DNA of 64,000 bases from Dyella sp. SG609 (GTDB lineage: Bacteria; Pseudomonadota; Gammaproteobacteria; Xanthomonadales; Rhodanobacteraceae), in NCBI RefSeq assembly GCF_012275375.1, contig NZ_JAAZQJ010000004.1:248001-312000 (forward strand), in the 5' to 3' direction. Numbering within the stretch: position 1 is the first letter of the stretch; each line of letters opens with the position of its first letter. Below the pieces are notes generated by a model that was not told the DNA's origin, ran no database searches, and saw nothing but the letters and a program-made list of their open reading frames with translations. Both the position numbers and the translations under genes were made by a program. Of this stretch, positions 16,784 to 26,565 are shown one piece after another.

Positions 16784-18415
16784 ATGACCACCCTGCGCCT
16801 CGCCCTCGCCCAGTTCGATTTTCCGGTAGGGGCGGTCGCCGCCAATGCGGCCCGCGTGGGCGACCTGCTGGCGCAGGCGCGCGACGGCGGGGCCGACCTG
16901 GTGGTGTATCCGGAGCTCACCCTGAGCGGCTATCCGCCGGAAGACCTGCTGCTGCGCCCCAGCTTCCTGGCCGCCTGCGACAGCGAGCTGCACGCGCTGG
17001 CCGCCGCCACCAACGGCGTGGCCGCGCTGGTCGGCCATCCGCACAGCGAGGGCGAGGTGTACAACGCCGCCAGCCTGCTGCGCGAAGGGCGCATCGAACT
17101 GACCGCGCACAAGCAGGCACTGCCGAACTACGGCGTGTTCGACGACAAGCGCTACTTCCGGCCCGGCCACGAGACCGCGGTGAGCACCATCGAAGGCGTC
17201 ACCGTCGGCCTGCTGATCTGCGAGGACATCTGGCAGCCGGAAGCCGCCGCGCAGGCCGCGCTTGCCGGCGCCGAACTCATCGTCGTGATCAATGCCTCGC
17301 CGTGGGACGGCGCCAAGCAGGCCGAGCGCGAAGCGGTGCTGCGCGCCCGCGCGCAGGAAACCGGCTGCGCCATCGTCTATCTCAACCTGGTCGGCGGGCA
17401 GGACGAAGTCGTGTATGACGGCGGCTCGCTGCTGGTCAACGGCGACGGCAGCATCGCCGCGCGCGCGCCGGCGTTTACCGAAGCGCTGCTATGGGCGGAT
17501 TTCGACGCGCAGTCGCGCACGCTCCGCGCCGACGCCTGGCCCGCGCGGCTGGACGACGCGCCGGAAGCCACGCTGTACGCCGCGCTGGTGCGCGGCATCC
17601 GCGACTACATCGAGAAGAACGGCTTCGGCGGCGTGCTGCTGGGCCTGTCCGGCGGCATCGATTCGGCGCTCACGCTGGCGCTGGCCGTCGATGCGCTCGG
17701 GCCGCAGCGCGTGACCGCGGTGATGATGCCTTCGCGCTACACCTCGCAGCTGTCGCTGGACGGCGCGCGCGCACAGGCCGAGCAGCTGGGCGTCGAGTAC
17801 CACATCATTCCGATCGAGCAGACCTTCCAGAGCTTTATCGACGCGCTCACGCCCGCCTTCGGCGGCAAGCCGGCGGACCTCACCGAAGAGAACCTGCAGT
17901 CGCGCACCCGTGGCGCCATGCTGATGGCGCTGAGCAACAAGCACGGCCGCCTGCTGCTGGCCACCGGCAACAAGAGCGAGATGGCGGTGGGCTACGCCAC
18001 GCTGTACGGCGACATGTGCGGCGCCTATGCGCCGCTGAAGGATGTCTACAAGACCGTGGTCTACCGCCTGTCGCGCTGGCGCAATGCGCATGCCGAGCGC
18101 TTCGGCGGCGGCGAGGTGATTCCGCCGGCGGTGATCGAGCGTCCGCCGTCGGCCGAGCTGCGCGACAACCAGACCGACCAGGATTCGCTGCCGCCGTACG
18201 ACGAGCTCGATGCGATTCTCGAGCGCTTTATCGAAGGCGAGCTGTCGCAGGCCGAGATCGCCGCGCAGGGTTTCCACTGCGACACCGTGCGCCGCGTGGT
18301 GCGCCTGGTGCTGCTCAACGAATTCAAGCGCCGGCAGTCGGCGCCGGGGCCGCGCGTGACCACGCGTGCATTCGGGCGCGAGCGTCGCTATCCGATTACG
18401 TCCGGGTGGCGTTGA
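16784..18415 (+). CDS. nadE: Glutamine-dependent NAD+ synthetase
   Basis: 543 residues. The N-terminal nitrilase-type glutaminase domain (about 1-260) shows the triad E44 (VYPELTLSG), K110 and C146 (LLICEDIW). The C-terminal synthetase domain has the ATP-pyrophosphatase loop LSGGIDSAL (289-296). It amidates nicotinate adenine dinucleotide to NAD+ with ammonia channelled from glutamine, in the cytosol. It is a monocistronic-looking gene 62 bp after lysE. Confidence 0.96.
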   Translation: MTTLRLALAQFDFPVGAVAANAARVGDLLAQARDGGADLVVYPELTLSGYPPEDLLLRPSFLAACDSELHALAAATNGVAALVGHPHSEGEVYNAASLLREGRIELTAHKQALPNYGVFDDKRYFRPGHETAVSTIEGVTVGLLICEDIWQPEAAAQAALAGAELIVVINASPWDGAKQAEREAVLRARAQETGCAIVYLNLVGGQDEVVYDGGSLLVNGDGSIAARAPAFTEALLWADFDAQSRTLRADAWPARLDDAPEATLYAALVRGIRDYIEKNGFGGVLLGLSGGIDSALTLALAVDALGPQRVTAVMMPSRYTSQLSLDGARAQAEQLGVEYHIIPIEQTFQSFIDALTPAFGGKPADLTEENLQSRTRGAMLMALSNKHGRLLLATGNKSEMAVGYATLYGDMCGAYAPLKDVYKTVVYRLSRWRNAHAERFGGGEVIPPAVIERPPSAELRDNQTDQDSLPPYDELDAILERFIEGELSQAEIAAQGFHCDTVRRVVRLVLLNEFKRRQSAPGPRVTTRAFGRERRYPITSGWR

Positions 18416-18455
18416 GGCTCGCGCACTAACGGATTCACGTTTTTGCATGTCGCGC

Positions 18456-18485
18456 TTGACAGCGCGGGGTAGTCTTTGGAACGAT
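18456..18485 (+). promoter_or_regulatory. Candidate promoter of the leader ORF/GNAT unit
   Basis: A perfect -35 TTGACA (18456-18461) is followed after 18 bp by AACGAT (18480-18485), a weak -10. It lies 28 bp upstream of the small leader ORF. Confidence 0.4.
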
Positions 18486-18513
18486 CCGCGGCCTTCCGAA
18501 TCGGAGGTGCGCC

Positions 18514-18576
18514 ATGATTGTCATCGCCTCACGCAAGTCCGCCGTCGCCGCTGCCGCGCAGATCGCCGCCTGCTGA
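18514..18576 (+). CDS. Putative 20-residue leader peptide
   Basis: ATG preceded by GGAGG (18503-18507) at 6 bp spacing. It encodes MIVIASRKSAVAAAAQIAAC and stops at TGA. Half of it is alanine or other small residues, with no run of one rare amino acid that would point to a classical attenuator substrate. It is followed by a 150-bp hairpin-rich segment and then the GNAT gene. The good ribosome site and the position suggest it is translated, but this is a prediction. Confidence 0.45.
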   Translation: MIVIASRKSAVAAAAQIAAC

Positions 18577-18729
18577 CGCCGTCCACTGGTTTTCTCCGCT
18601 GGACCGTTCACTAAGTCCGTTCTGACGGCCGCGTTCGCGGCCCCCGCATCCGTACCCGAGCCTCGCGGTTCGGGCGATCCGGCATGTCCTGTCGCTGCCC
18701 GCGCCGGGACGAGACTGAGTACCCCACCC
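18577..18729 (+). promoter_or_regulatory. Structured leader with alternative hairpins before the GNAT gene
   Basis: GTCCA (18581-18585) can pair with TGGAC (18600-18604). GGAC of that same segment can instead pair with GTCC (18615-18618). CCGT-tctg-ACGG (18617-18628), GGCCGCG-CGCGGCC (18627-18642) and CCCGAGCC-tcgc-GGTTCGGG (18655-18674) form further stems. The competing stems resemble an attenuator, although no T-tract terminator is present. Confidence 0.4.
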
Positions 18730-19500
18730 ATGACAATGCATGACCGCACGGCGCTGAGCCGTGTCTCCGCCTATCTGCGCGCCCGCATAGCGCTGCAGCA
18801 GGGCAACCGTTGCCTGCAACCGTTCCACGTCACCCTCGACTCGGCCAGCACCGAACCCGGATGGAACTACGCCACGCCGGTGGACGGCGCCGCGCCGAAT
18901 GCGCACGAACTGGCCTCGCTGATCGACCTGTTCGACCGCAAGCAGCGCAAGCCGCGCCTGGAATACATCCACGACATGGCTCCCGAGGTGCTGCCCCGCC
19001 TGCTCGATGCCGGCTTCTTCCGCGAGGAGCCGCTGGCGCTGATGACCTGCACGCCCGACAGCCTGGCCGCCGATGGCGATCTCGACGGCGTGGAGTGGCT
19101 GCTGGCCGAACGCGAGCACGAACTGCACGCGGCCGCCGAGGTGCAGAACGCCGCCTACGGCGTATCCGGCACCTGCGCGGCCGACGTGGAGCGGCTGGCC
19201 GGCGTGGTGGAAAAGGGCGGCGCGGTCGCCCTGGCCCGCTGCCGCGACAGCGGCGATGCGCTCGGCGCGGGGCTGTATTCGCCCCCGCTGGAGGGTGTTA
19301 CCGAGATCGCGGCGATCGGCGTGCGCGAGGATGTGCGCGGCCGCGGCATCGGCGGCGCGGTCACCGCGCTGCTGGCGGACCACGCTTTCGTGCAGGGCGT
19401 GAGCTTGCCGTTCCTGATGACGGCGGCCGGCAACGAACACCGCGTGTATGCGCGGGCCGGGTTCCATCGTTTCGGCGAGTTGATCGGTGTAACGCGGTGA
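18730..19500 (+). CDS. GNAT-family N-acetyltransferase
   Basis: 256 residues. The C-terminal half has the GNAT acetyl-CoA signature, EIAAIGVREDVRGRGIGGAVTALLADHAF, and the late motif GNEHRVYARAGFHRFGE. The N-terminal 110 residues form a second, less recognisable domain. It should transfer an acetyl group from acetyl-CoA to an unknown amine in the cytosol. It follows the leader ORF and its hairpins and ends at a terminator shared with bamD. Confidence 0.8.
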   Translation: MTMHDRTALSRVSAYLRARIALQQGNRCLQPFHVTLDSASTEPGWNYATPVDGAAPNAHELASLIDLFDRKQRKPRLEYIHDMAPEVLPRLLDAGFFREEPLALMTCTPDSLAADGDLDGVEWLLAEREHELHAAAEVQNAAYGVSGTCAADVERLAGVVEKGGAVALARCRDSGDALGAGLYSPPLEGVTEIAAIGVREDVRGRGIGGAVTALLADHAFVQGVSLPFLMTAAGNEHRVYARAGFHRFGELIGVTR

Positions 19501-19514
19501 GCGGCCGCGCAAAC

Positions 19515-19546
19515 GAAAACGCCACGGCGCTGGCCGTGGCGTTTTC
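19515..19546. terminator. Bidirectional terminator between GNAT gene and bamD
   Basis: A perfect 14-bp stem (19515-19528 with 19533-19546) around loop GCTG. It starts with GAAAAC and ends in GTTTTC, giving short T-tracts on both strands between two convergent genes. Confidence 0.85.
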
Positions 19547-19582
19547 GGATGCGGGGGTTGATCCCGGCTTTGGCGATGCGGC

Positions 19583-20422
19583 TTAGTGGTGGCCGGAGAA
19601 CGGCACCATCTTGCGCAGCGTGGACGGGGCGTGCGGCCACTTCTCGTCCGTCAGGTAGGGATGGTTCGGGTAGTTCAGCGCCAGCACCTTGCGGGTCTGC
19701 TCGGCCAGCTGCGGACGCTCCAGGCCGATGTAGCTGCGGGTGAGGATGGCCAGCGCGTCGCCGGTCTGCGGCGCCTGCTGGTAGTGCTCGATCACGTACT
19801 GGGCGCGGTCGGCCGAGGCGATGTAGGCCTTGCGGCGCAGGTAGAACTCGGCCACGTTGACCTCGAACTGGGCCAGCACGTTGCGCAGGTAGATCATGCG
19901 CTGGCGGGCGTCGGCCGAGTAGGCGCTGTCCGGGAAGCGGCGGGTCAGCTCGGAGAAGTCGTCGAAGGCCTGCAGGTTGTAGCCCTGGTCGCGGCGGGCC
20001 TGGCTCTCGGTGCGCTGGAACACGCGCTCGATAAAGCCGCCGGTGCGGTCGAAATTGATCAGGCCGCGCAGGTAATAGGCATAATCCACATGCTTGTGGG
20101 TCGGATACGTCTTGATGAAGCGGTTGACCGTGGAGTAGGCGTCGTCCGGCTGGTTGTCCTTGTACTGCGAATAGGCCAGGTCAAGCTGGGCCTGTTCGTT
20201 GAAGTCGCCGGACGGGAAGCGCGCGATCAGTCGCTGGTAGGCCTTGGTCGCGGCGGCGTAGTCGGAATGGACCAGGGAGTCGTGCGCGGTGCTGTACAGC
20301 TTCTCCACCGGCATGGTGTCGATGGTTTCCTTCTTGCTCCGGAACATGGAGCACGCGCTCATCGTGGCGACGACGGCGAGCACCACCAGTACTTTGAAGA
20401 CCTGCAGCTTGGTTACGCGCAT
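19583..20422 (-). CDS. bamD: Outer membrane assembly lipoprotein BamD
   Basis: 279 residues starting MRVTKLQVF, with a lipoprotein signal ending MSAC-S (acylated Cys) and five TPR-like repeats (for example YSTAHDSLVHSDYAAATKAYQRLIARFP). BamD is the essential lipoprotein of the BAM complex that folds beta-barrel proteins such as the usher and TonB receptors here. The start at 20422 was chosen by the lipobox; the frame is open upstream but would overlap rluD. It is divergent from rluD, as in Escherichia coli. Confidence 0.96.
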   Translation of the reverse strand: MRVTKLQVFKVLVVLAVVATMSACSMFRSKKETIDTMPVEKLYSTAHDSLVHSDYAAATKAYQRLIARFPSGDFNEQAQLDLAYSQYKDNQPDDAYSTVNRFIKTYPTHKHVDYAYYLRGLINFDRTGGFIERVFQRTESQARRDQGYNLQAFDDFSELTRRFPDSAYSADARQRMIYLRNVLAQFEVNVAEFYLRRKAYIASADRAQYVIEHYQQAPQTGDALAILTRSYIGLERPQLAEQTRKVLALNYPNHPYLTDEKWPHAPSTLRKMVPFSGHH

Positions 20423-20492
20423 GGGAAAGGGTTCAGATGTTTGATCGAAAAGGGATGATAGCCGAAACCACCGGAAACCCGGGCGGCCGGCC

Positions 20493-21470
20493 ATGACGAC
20501 CATCCGCCACGAGGCCACCGTGCCGCTGTCGGCAGCCGGGTGGCGCTTCGACCGGGCCTTGGCCGAGATGTTCCCGGACTACTCGCGATCCCGCCTGGCG
20601 GCGTGGATCAAGGCCGGGGCGGTGACCCTGGACGGCGCCGCCGCGCCCCCGCGCCACCTGCTGCGCGGCGGCGAGCAGGTGCGGCTGGAGGCGGAGCTTG
20701 CGGCCGAGGTCGAGCTGGAACCGGAAGATATCGCGCTGGAGGTGGTCCACCAGGACGAGCACCTGCTGGTGCTGAACAAGCCGGCCGGCCTGGTGGTCCA
20801 CCCCGGCGCCGGCAATGCGGCCGGCACTTTGCTGAACGCCTTGCTGCACCACGACCCCAAGCTGGCCGAGCTGCCGCGCGGGGGCATCGTGCACCGCCTG
20901 GACAAGGACACCTCCGGCCTGATGGTGGTGGCCCGCTCGCTGGCGGCCCATACCGCCCTGGTCGACATGCTGTCCCGCCACGAGGTGGAGCGGCAGTACG
21001 AGGCCGTGGTGATGGGCCTGCTGGTGGCCGGCGGCACGGTGGACGCGCCGATCGGCCGCCATATGGGCGACCGCCTGCGCCAGGCCGTGCGCGACGAGGA
21101 GGACGGCAAGCGCGCCGTCACCCACTACCGCCTGCGCGAACGCTTCCGCGCCCATGCCCTGCTGCAGTGCAGCCTGGAGACCGGCCGCACCCACCAGATC
21201 CGCGTGCACATGGCGCATATCGGCCACCCCCTGGTCGGCGACCCGCTGTACGGCGGCGGCCTGCGCCTGCCCAAGGGCGCCTCGCCCGAGCTGGTGGCGG
21301 CGCTGCGCGGCTTCCGCCGCCAGGCCCTGCATGCGGAGCGGCTGGCCTTCGAGCACCCGGTTAGCGGCGAGCCGCTGTCGTTCACGGCCGCGCGGCCGGC
21401 GGACCTGGACGCGCTGATCAACACCCTGCGCGAGGATGCCGCCCACGCGGATCCCTACGATGACTACTGA
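20493..21470 (+). CDS. rluD: 23S rRNA pseudouridine synthase RluD
   Basis: 325 residues: an N-terminal S4 RNA-binding domain (about 17-75), then the RluA-type catalytic domain with [10 protein letters not shown] (catalytic D137). RluD makes the pseudouridines of helix 69 of 23S rRNA (1911, 1915, 1917 in E. coli numbering). It is divergent from bamD and overlaps pgeF by 11 bp, matching the conserved bamD/rluD-pgeF order. Confidence 0.96.
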   Translation: MTTIRHEATVPLSAAGWRFDRALAEMFPDYSRSRLAAWIKAGAVTLDGAAAPPRHLLRGGEQVRLEAELAAEVELEPEDIALEVVHQDEHLLVLNKPAGLVVHPGAGNAAGTLLNALLHHDPKLAELPRGGIVHRLDKDTSGLMVVARSLAAHTALVDMLSRHEVERQYEAVVMGLLVAGGTVDAPIGRHMGDRLRQAVRDEEDGKRAVTHYRLRERFRAHALLQCSLETGRTHQIRVHMAHIGHPLVGDPLYGGGLRLPKGASPELVAALRGFRRQALHAERLAFEHPVSGEPLSFTAARPADLDALINTLREDAAHADPYDDY

Positions 21471-22197
21471 GGGCTGGCTGCGCCCGGACTGGCCGGCGCC
21501 GGCCGGCGTGCATGCGGCGGTGAGCACCCGCGACGTGCCCGGCGCCTCGGCATCCCCGTTCGAGCGCTTCAACCTCGGCAGCCGCTGCGGCGACGCGGTC
21601 GAGGCGGTAGCCGCCAACCGGGCGGCGCTGGCATCCATGCTCGACTTGCCGGCGCCGCCGCGCTGGCTGCGGCAGGTGCATGGCATCGCGGTGGCCGACA
21701 CCGGCGCGCAAGACGAGCCGGAAGCGGATGCCGCGGTGACCCGCACGCGCGGCGAGCCGCTGGCCATCCTCACCGCCGATTGCCTGCCGGTGCTGTTCTG
21801 CGCGGTGGATGGCGGCGAAGTCGCCGCGGCTCATGCCGGTTGGCGCGGCCTCGCGGCCGGTGTGCTGGAGGCGACGCTGGGGCATCTGCGCGCCCGGCCC
21901 GGCGCAGTGATGGCGTGGCTGGGGCCGTGCATCGGTGCGGCTTCGTACGAAGTCGGCGCGGAAGTGCGCGAGGCCTTTATCGCCGACGATGCGGGGGCAG
22001 AAGCCTGCTTCGTTCCGACCCGCCCGGGCCACTGGCTGTGCGACCTCGCGGGACTGGCGCGCCGCCGGCTGGAGCGCGCCGGCGTTTGCGCCATCTACGG
22101 CGGCGGCTTCGACACCCTGGCCGACCCGCGCTTCTACTCGTACCGCCGCGACGCCGCACGCAGCGGCCGCTTCGCCACGCTGATCTGGCTTCAGTAA
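21460..22197 (+). CDS. pgeF: Multicopper-oxidase-fold peptidoglycan editing factor (YfiH)
   Basis: 245 residues with the family metal ligands H74 (RQVHG), C108 (TADCLPVLF) and H125 (AAAHAGWRG), and the [12 protein letters not shown] motif. YfiH/PgeF proteins hydrolyse UDP-MurNAc-L-Ser to keep L-Ser out of peptidoglycan, and homologues have purine-nucleoside phosphorylase activity. The start at 21460 gives [14 protein letters not shown]. The in-frame ATG at 21436 lies further inside rluD and is less likely. Confidence 0.93.
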   Translation: MTTEGWLRPDWPAPAGVHAAVSTRDVPGASASPFERFNLGSRCGDAVEAVAANRAALASMLDLPAPPRWLRQVHGIAVADTGAQDEPEADAAVTRTRGEPLAILTADCLPVLFCAVDGGEVAAAHAGWRGLAAGVLEATLGHLRARPGAVMAWLGPCIGAASYEVGAEVREAFIADDAGAEACFVPTRPGHWLCDLAGLARRRLERAGVCAIYGGGFDTLADPRFYSYRRDAARSGRFATLIWLQ

Positions 22198-22202
22198 CCG
22201 GA

Positions 22203-22294
22203 GTAGGTTGGGGTGAGCCGCAGGCGAACCCCAACGTCGGCACCTCCAAACACGCCGCGTTGTTGGGGTTCGCCTGCGGCTCACCCCAACCTAC
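22203..22294. repeat. Two-arm REP palindrome, copy 2 (long arms)
   Basis: Both arms (22203-22235 and 22262-22294, 33 nt each) are of the long-core type and perfectly complementary. The 26-nt spacer resembles that of copy 4 and the inverted spacer of copy 1. It lies between the convergent pgeF and otsA genes and probably ends both transcripts. Confidence 0.9.
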
Positions 22295-22301
22295 ACCTGG
22301 G

Positions 22302-23680
<1,379 letters not shown>

Positions 23681-23684
<4 letters not shown>

Positions 23685-25543
23685 AGCTCGTCCTCCCAGC
23701 GGCGCGACAAGCGCATCGCGGTCTGCACCAGGCCCACCAGCGAATAGGTCTGCGGAAAATTGCCCCAGTGCTCGCCGGTGCCCGGCGCCAGATCCTCCGA
23801 CAGCAGGCCCAGCGGATTGAGCTGCGACAGCATGTGCTCGAACATCTGCCGCGCGCGCCGCTTGCGTCCGGTGGCGGCCAGCGCCTCGATGTACCAGAAG
23901 GTGCAGATATTGAAGCTGGTTTCCGGCGTGCCGAAGTCGTCCGGCGCGATATAGCGGAACAGGTAATCGCCGCGGCCGAGTGCCTTGCCGATCGCATCCA
24001 CCGTGGCGATGAAGCGCGGATCGCGCCCGCGCACGAAGCCGATATCGGCCAGCAACAGCAGGCTGGCATCCAGGTGCTCGCCGTCGTAGGCGTCGACGAA
24101 ATGCCCCAGCCGTTCGTTCCAGACGCGCGCGGAAATGCGCTCGTGCAGCGCCACCGCCTCGTCGTGCCAGTAGCGCGCGCGATCGGTCAGGCCCAGCTCG
24201 GTGGCGATATGCGCCAGGCGGTCGCAGGCGGCCCAGCACATCGCCGCCGAATAGGTGTGCACGGCGGCGCGGCCGCGGAATTCCCATAGCCCGGCATCCG
24301 GTTCCTCCGCCATCCGCAGGGCCATGCGGCCCATGCTTTCCAGGCGCTCGAAGGTGCGCGCATCGCCGGGATTCTCCAGGCGCTGGTCGAAGAACAGCTG
24401 CGCGGAAGCCAGCACCACCGAGCCGTACACGTCGTTCTGGCGCTGGCGCCAGGCGTCGTTGCCGATGCGCACCGGCCCCATGCCGCGGTAGCCGGCCAGG
24501 CCTTCGGCCTCGCGCTCGGGCAGCTCGCGCTCGAAGGTGATGCCGAACACCGGGCCGACTTCATGATCGCCTTCGGCGGAGACGATGTTGAACACGTAGC
24601 GGATGTATTCCTCCATGCTGCGCGTGGCGCCCAGCCGGTTGAGCGCGCGCACCACGAAGGCGGCGTCGCGCAGCCAGCAGTAGCGGTAGTCCCAGTTGCG
24701 GCTGGTGCCCGGCGCTTCGGGAATCGAGGTGGTCAGCGCGGCGATGATGGCGCCGGTGGCCTCGTACTGGCACAGCTTCAAGGTGATCGCGGCGCGGATC
24801 ACCGGCGCCTGCCATTCGTAGGGAATGGACAGGTAGCGCACCCAGTCGCGCCAGTAGGCGATGGTGTATTCCAGCGTGCCGTGGATGAAATCCGCGGGGC
24901 TGGTGGCAAGCGTTTCGTCGGGGCCGAACACCAGGTTGGCGGGCCGGTCCAGGTGGAAGAACAGGCCGCGCTCGATCAGCGGCACCGCCACGTCAGTGGT
25001 CAGGCGCTGCACCACGTCGCTCAGCAGAAACCGCAGGTGATTGCTGCCGGAGGTGGTGTCGGGCTGGCGCGCGCCGTAGTCGCACAGCGGCCGCAGCAGG
25101 ATGCGGATGCGCGGATTGCCCTGGATCGGCCGGATGCGCCGGGCCAGCATCACCGGATGGTAGAAGCGCCCGCGGGTGCGGTGGCGCGGCGCGAAATCGG
25201 TGATCTCGATGGCGTTGCCGTGGCGGTCGTACAGCCGCGTGACCAGCACTGCGGTGTTCGGCAGGTATTCCTGCTCGGCCCGTTCGACATGTTCCAGCTC
25301 GACGCTCCAGTCGCCCCCCTCGCTCGCGGGCGAGAGCAGGGCGCAGAAGCTGGCGTCGCTGTCGAAGCGCGGCAGGCAGCACCACACGATGCGGGCCATG
25401 CCGTCGATCAGCGCGGCCACGCTGCCGTTGCCGATCACGCCCAGAGCCAATGTCTGCGGATTGGCCCGGGTATCGCTGCCGCCAGGTCCGGTGTCGTCGG
25501 ACCTGGTGCGGGGTTCAGGCATTCCCTCCAAGGGCATGGGCAT
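23681..25543 (-). CDS. Glycoside hydrolase family 15 protein (glucoamylase/trehalase-like)
   Basis: 620 residues. The C-terminal two thirds are an alpha/alpha-barrel of GH15 type, with SRNWDYRYCWLRDAAF around residues 275-290 and GEHWGNFPQTYSLVGL near the end, typical active-site segments. GH15 members hydrolyse alpha-glucosidic bonds (glucoamylase, some trehalases). Position between otsB and otsA suggests a substrate related to trehalose. No signal peptide is seen, so it is cytoplasmic. The first ATG overlaps otsB by 29 bp; later in-frame ATGs lie at residues 3 and 8. Confidence 0.88.
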
Positions 25544-26345
25544 GGGGTTCGACTCCTTGCTTGAGCACGTTCAAGACACGTTGCAGCCAGGCCTGTGCCG
25601 ACGACGGGCCCGGCAGGGTGTATTGGGCGAGCGTGGGTTCGCGTTCGCCGACGCGGACGCTGATCCCGTTCTCCAGATTGGTGGCGGCGAAGCCGTGTTC
25701 GTCGGTGAGGTCGTCGCCGAGGTACACGGGCAGGCGGCCGGCGAACGGCGGGCGTTCCAGCAGCTCGGTCACCGCCTTGCCCTTGTCCATGCCGGCGGGC
25801 TTGAGTTCCAGCACCAGGTTGCCGGCCTGCAGCTCGTAGCCGGGCAGGCCCGGCAGCAGCGCCAGCACGGCTTCACGCAGCGTTTCGTATGCGGCCGGCG
25901 CGGCGCGGCAATGCAGGGCCACGGCCAGGTCTTTGTTCTCCACCAGCACGCCGGGATGCGCGCGCGCGATCGACTCCGCCGCATGCAGCACCAGGGTGCG
26001 CCGGCTGGCGCTGACGCGCGTCTCGCGCCGCTCGCCGTCGGCGTGGCGCAGCTGCAGGCCGTGCAGGCCGGCCATCGCCCACGGTGGCGAACCGAACAGT
26101 GCGTCGAGGCCGACCAGGCTGCGTCCGCTCACCAGCGCGAGCGCGCCATCGAGATAGGCGTAGAGTTCGGCCAGCAGCGCGTACAGCTCGGGATCGACGC
26201 GCACGTCGCCGGGGCGCTCGGCAAACTCGAGCAGGGTGCCATCGACGTCCAGGAACAGGGCCCAGCGGTCGCCAGTGCCGGGCAGGGGCGGTGCCGGAAG
26301 CGGGGTCGCAGCAGGCATGCGGGGGAAGGCGGGGGAAAAAGACAT
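25515..26345 (-). CDS. otsB: Trehalose-6-phosphate phosphatase
   Basis: 276 residues of a HAD phosphatase: nucleophile motif ALFLDVDGTLL, later GDDLTDEHGF. It dephosphorylates trehalose-6-phosphate to trehalose, the second step after OtsA. First gene of the operon. The start at 26345 gives MSFSPAFPRM; the frame remains open into the upstream REP, but that would translate repeat sequence and is rejected. Confidence 0.94.
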   Translation of the reverse strand: MSFSPAFPRMPAATPLPAPPLPGTGDRWALFLDVDGTLLEFAERPGDVRVDPELYALLAELYAYLDGALALVSGRSLVGLDALFGSPPWAMAGLHGLQLRHADGERRETRVSASRRTLVLHAAESIARAHPGVLVENKDLAVALHCRAAPAAYETLREAVLALLPGLPGYELQAGNLVLELKPAGMDKGKAVTELLERPPFAGRLPVYLGDDLTDEHGFAATNLENGISVRVGEREPTLAQYTLPGPSSAQAWLQRVLNVLKQGVEPHAHALGGNA

Positions 26346-26406
26346 CAGAACGAGCCTAGCAGGGCGAATGTGAAGATCAGCTTTGGATGTGTCTGCATGA
26401 ATCAAC

Positions 26407-26479
26407 GTAGGTTGGGGTGAGCGCAGCGAACCCCAACGGTGCCGCCGCATCGGGGTTCGCTGCGCTCACCCCAACCTAC
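26407..26479. repeat. Two-arm REP palindrome, copy 3 (short arms)
   Basis: The left arm 26407-26437 and right arm 26451-26479 are both of the short-core type (GCAGCGAACCCC) with a 13-nt spacer. It lies between the divergent otsB and clpB genes; its last base is the first base of the clpB -35 element. Confidence 0.9.
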
Positions 26480-26506
26480 TTGAATCGTTGGGGGCGGACC
26501 GCATCT
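26479..26506 (+). promoter_or_regulatory. Sigma-32 heat-shock promoter of clpB
   Basis: CTTGAA (26479-26484), a 14-bp spacer, then CCGCATCT (26499-26506). This matches the sigma-32 consensus CTTGAA-N13/14-CCCCATNT with one mismatch in the -10. It is 60 bp upstream of the clpB start, the expected place for a disaggregase under heat-shock control. Confidence 0.8.
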
Positions 26507-26565
26507 CATCGGGCAGTGAGCGGCCTCGGGGGCTGCCGAATCTTTATCTTTGCGGGGTTCTATCT

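Noticed and set aside
18627..18642. GGCCGCG/CGCGGCC stem as a terminator before the GNAT gene
   Set aside because: There is no T-tract after it, so it is not an intrinsic terminator; kept only as part of a structured leader.
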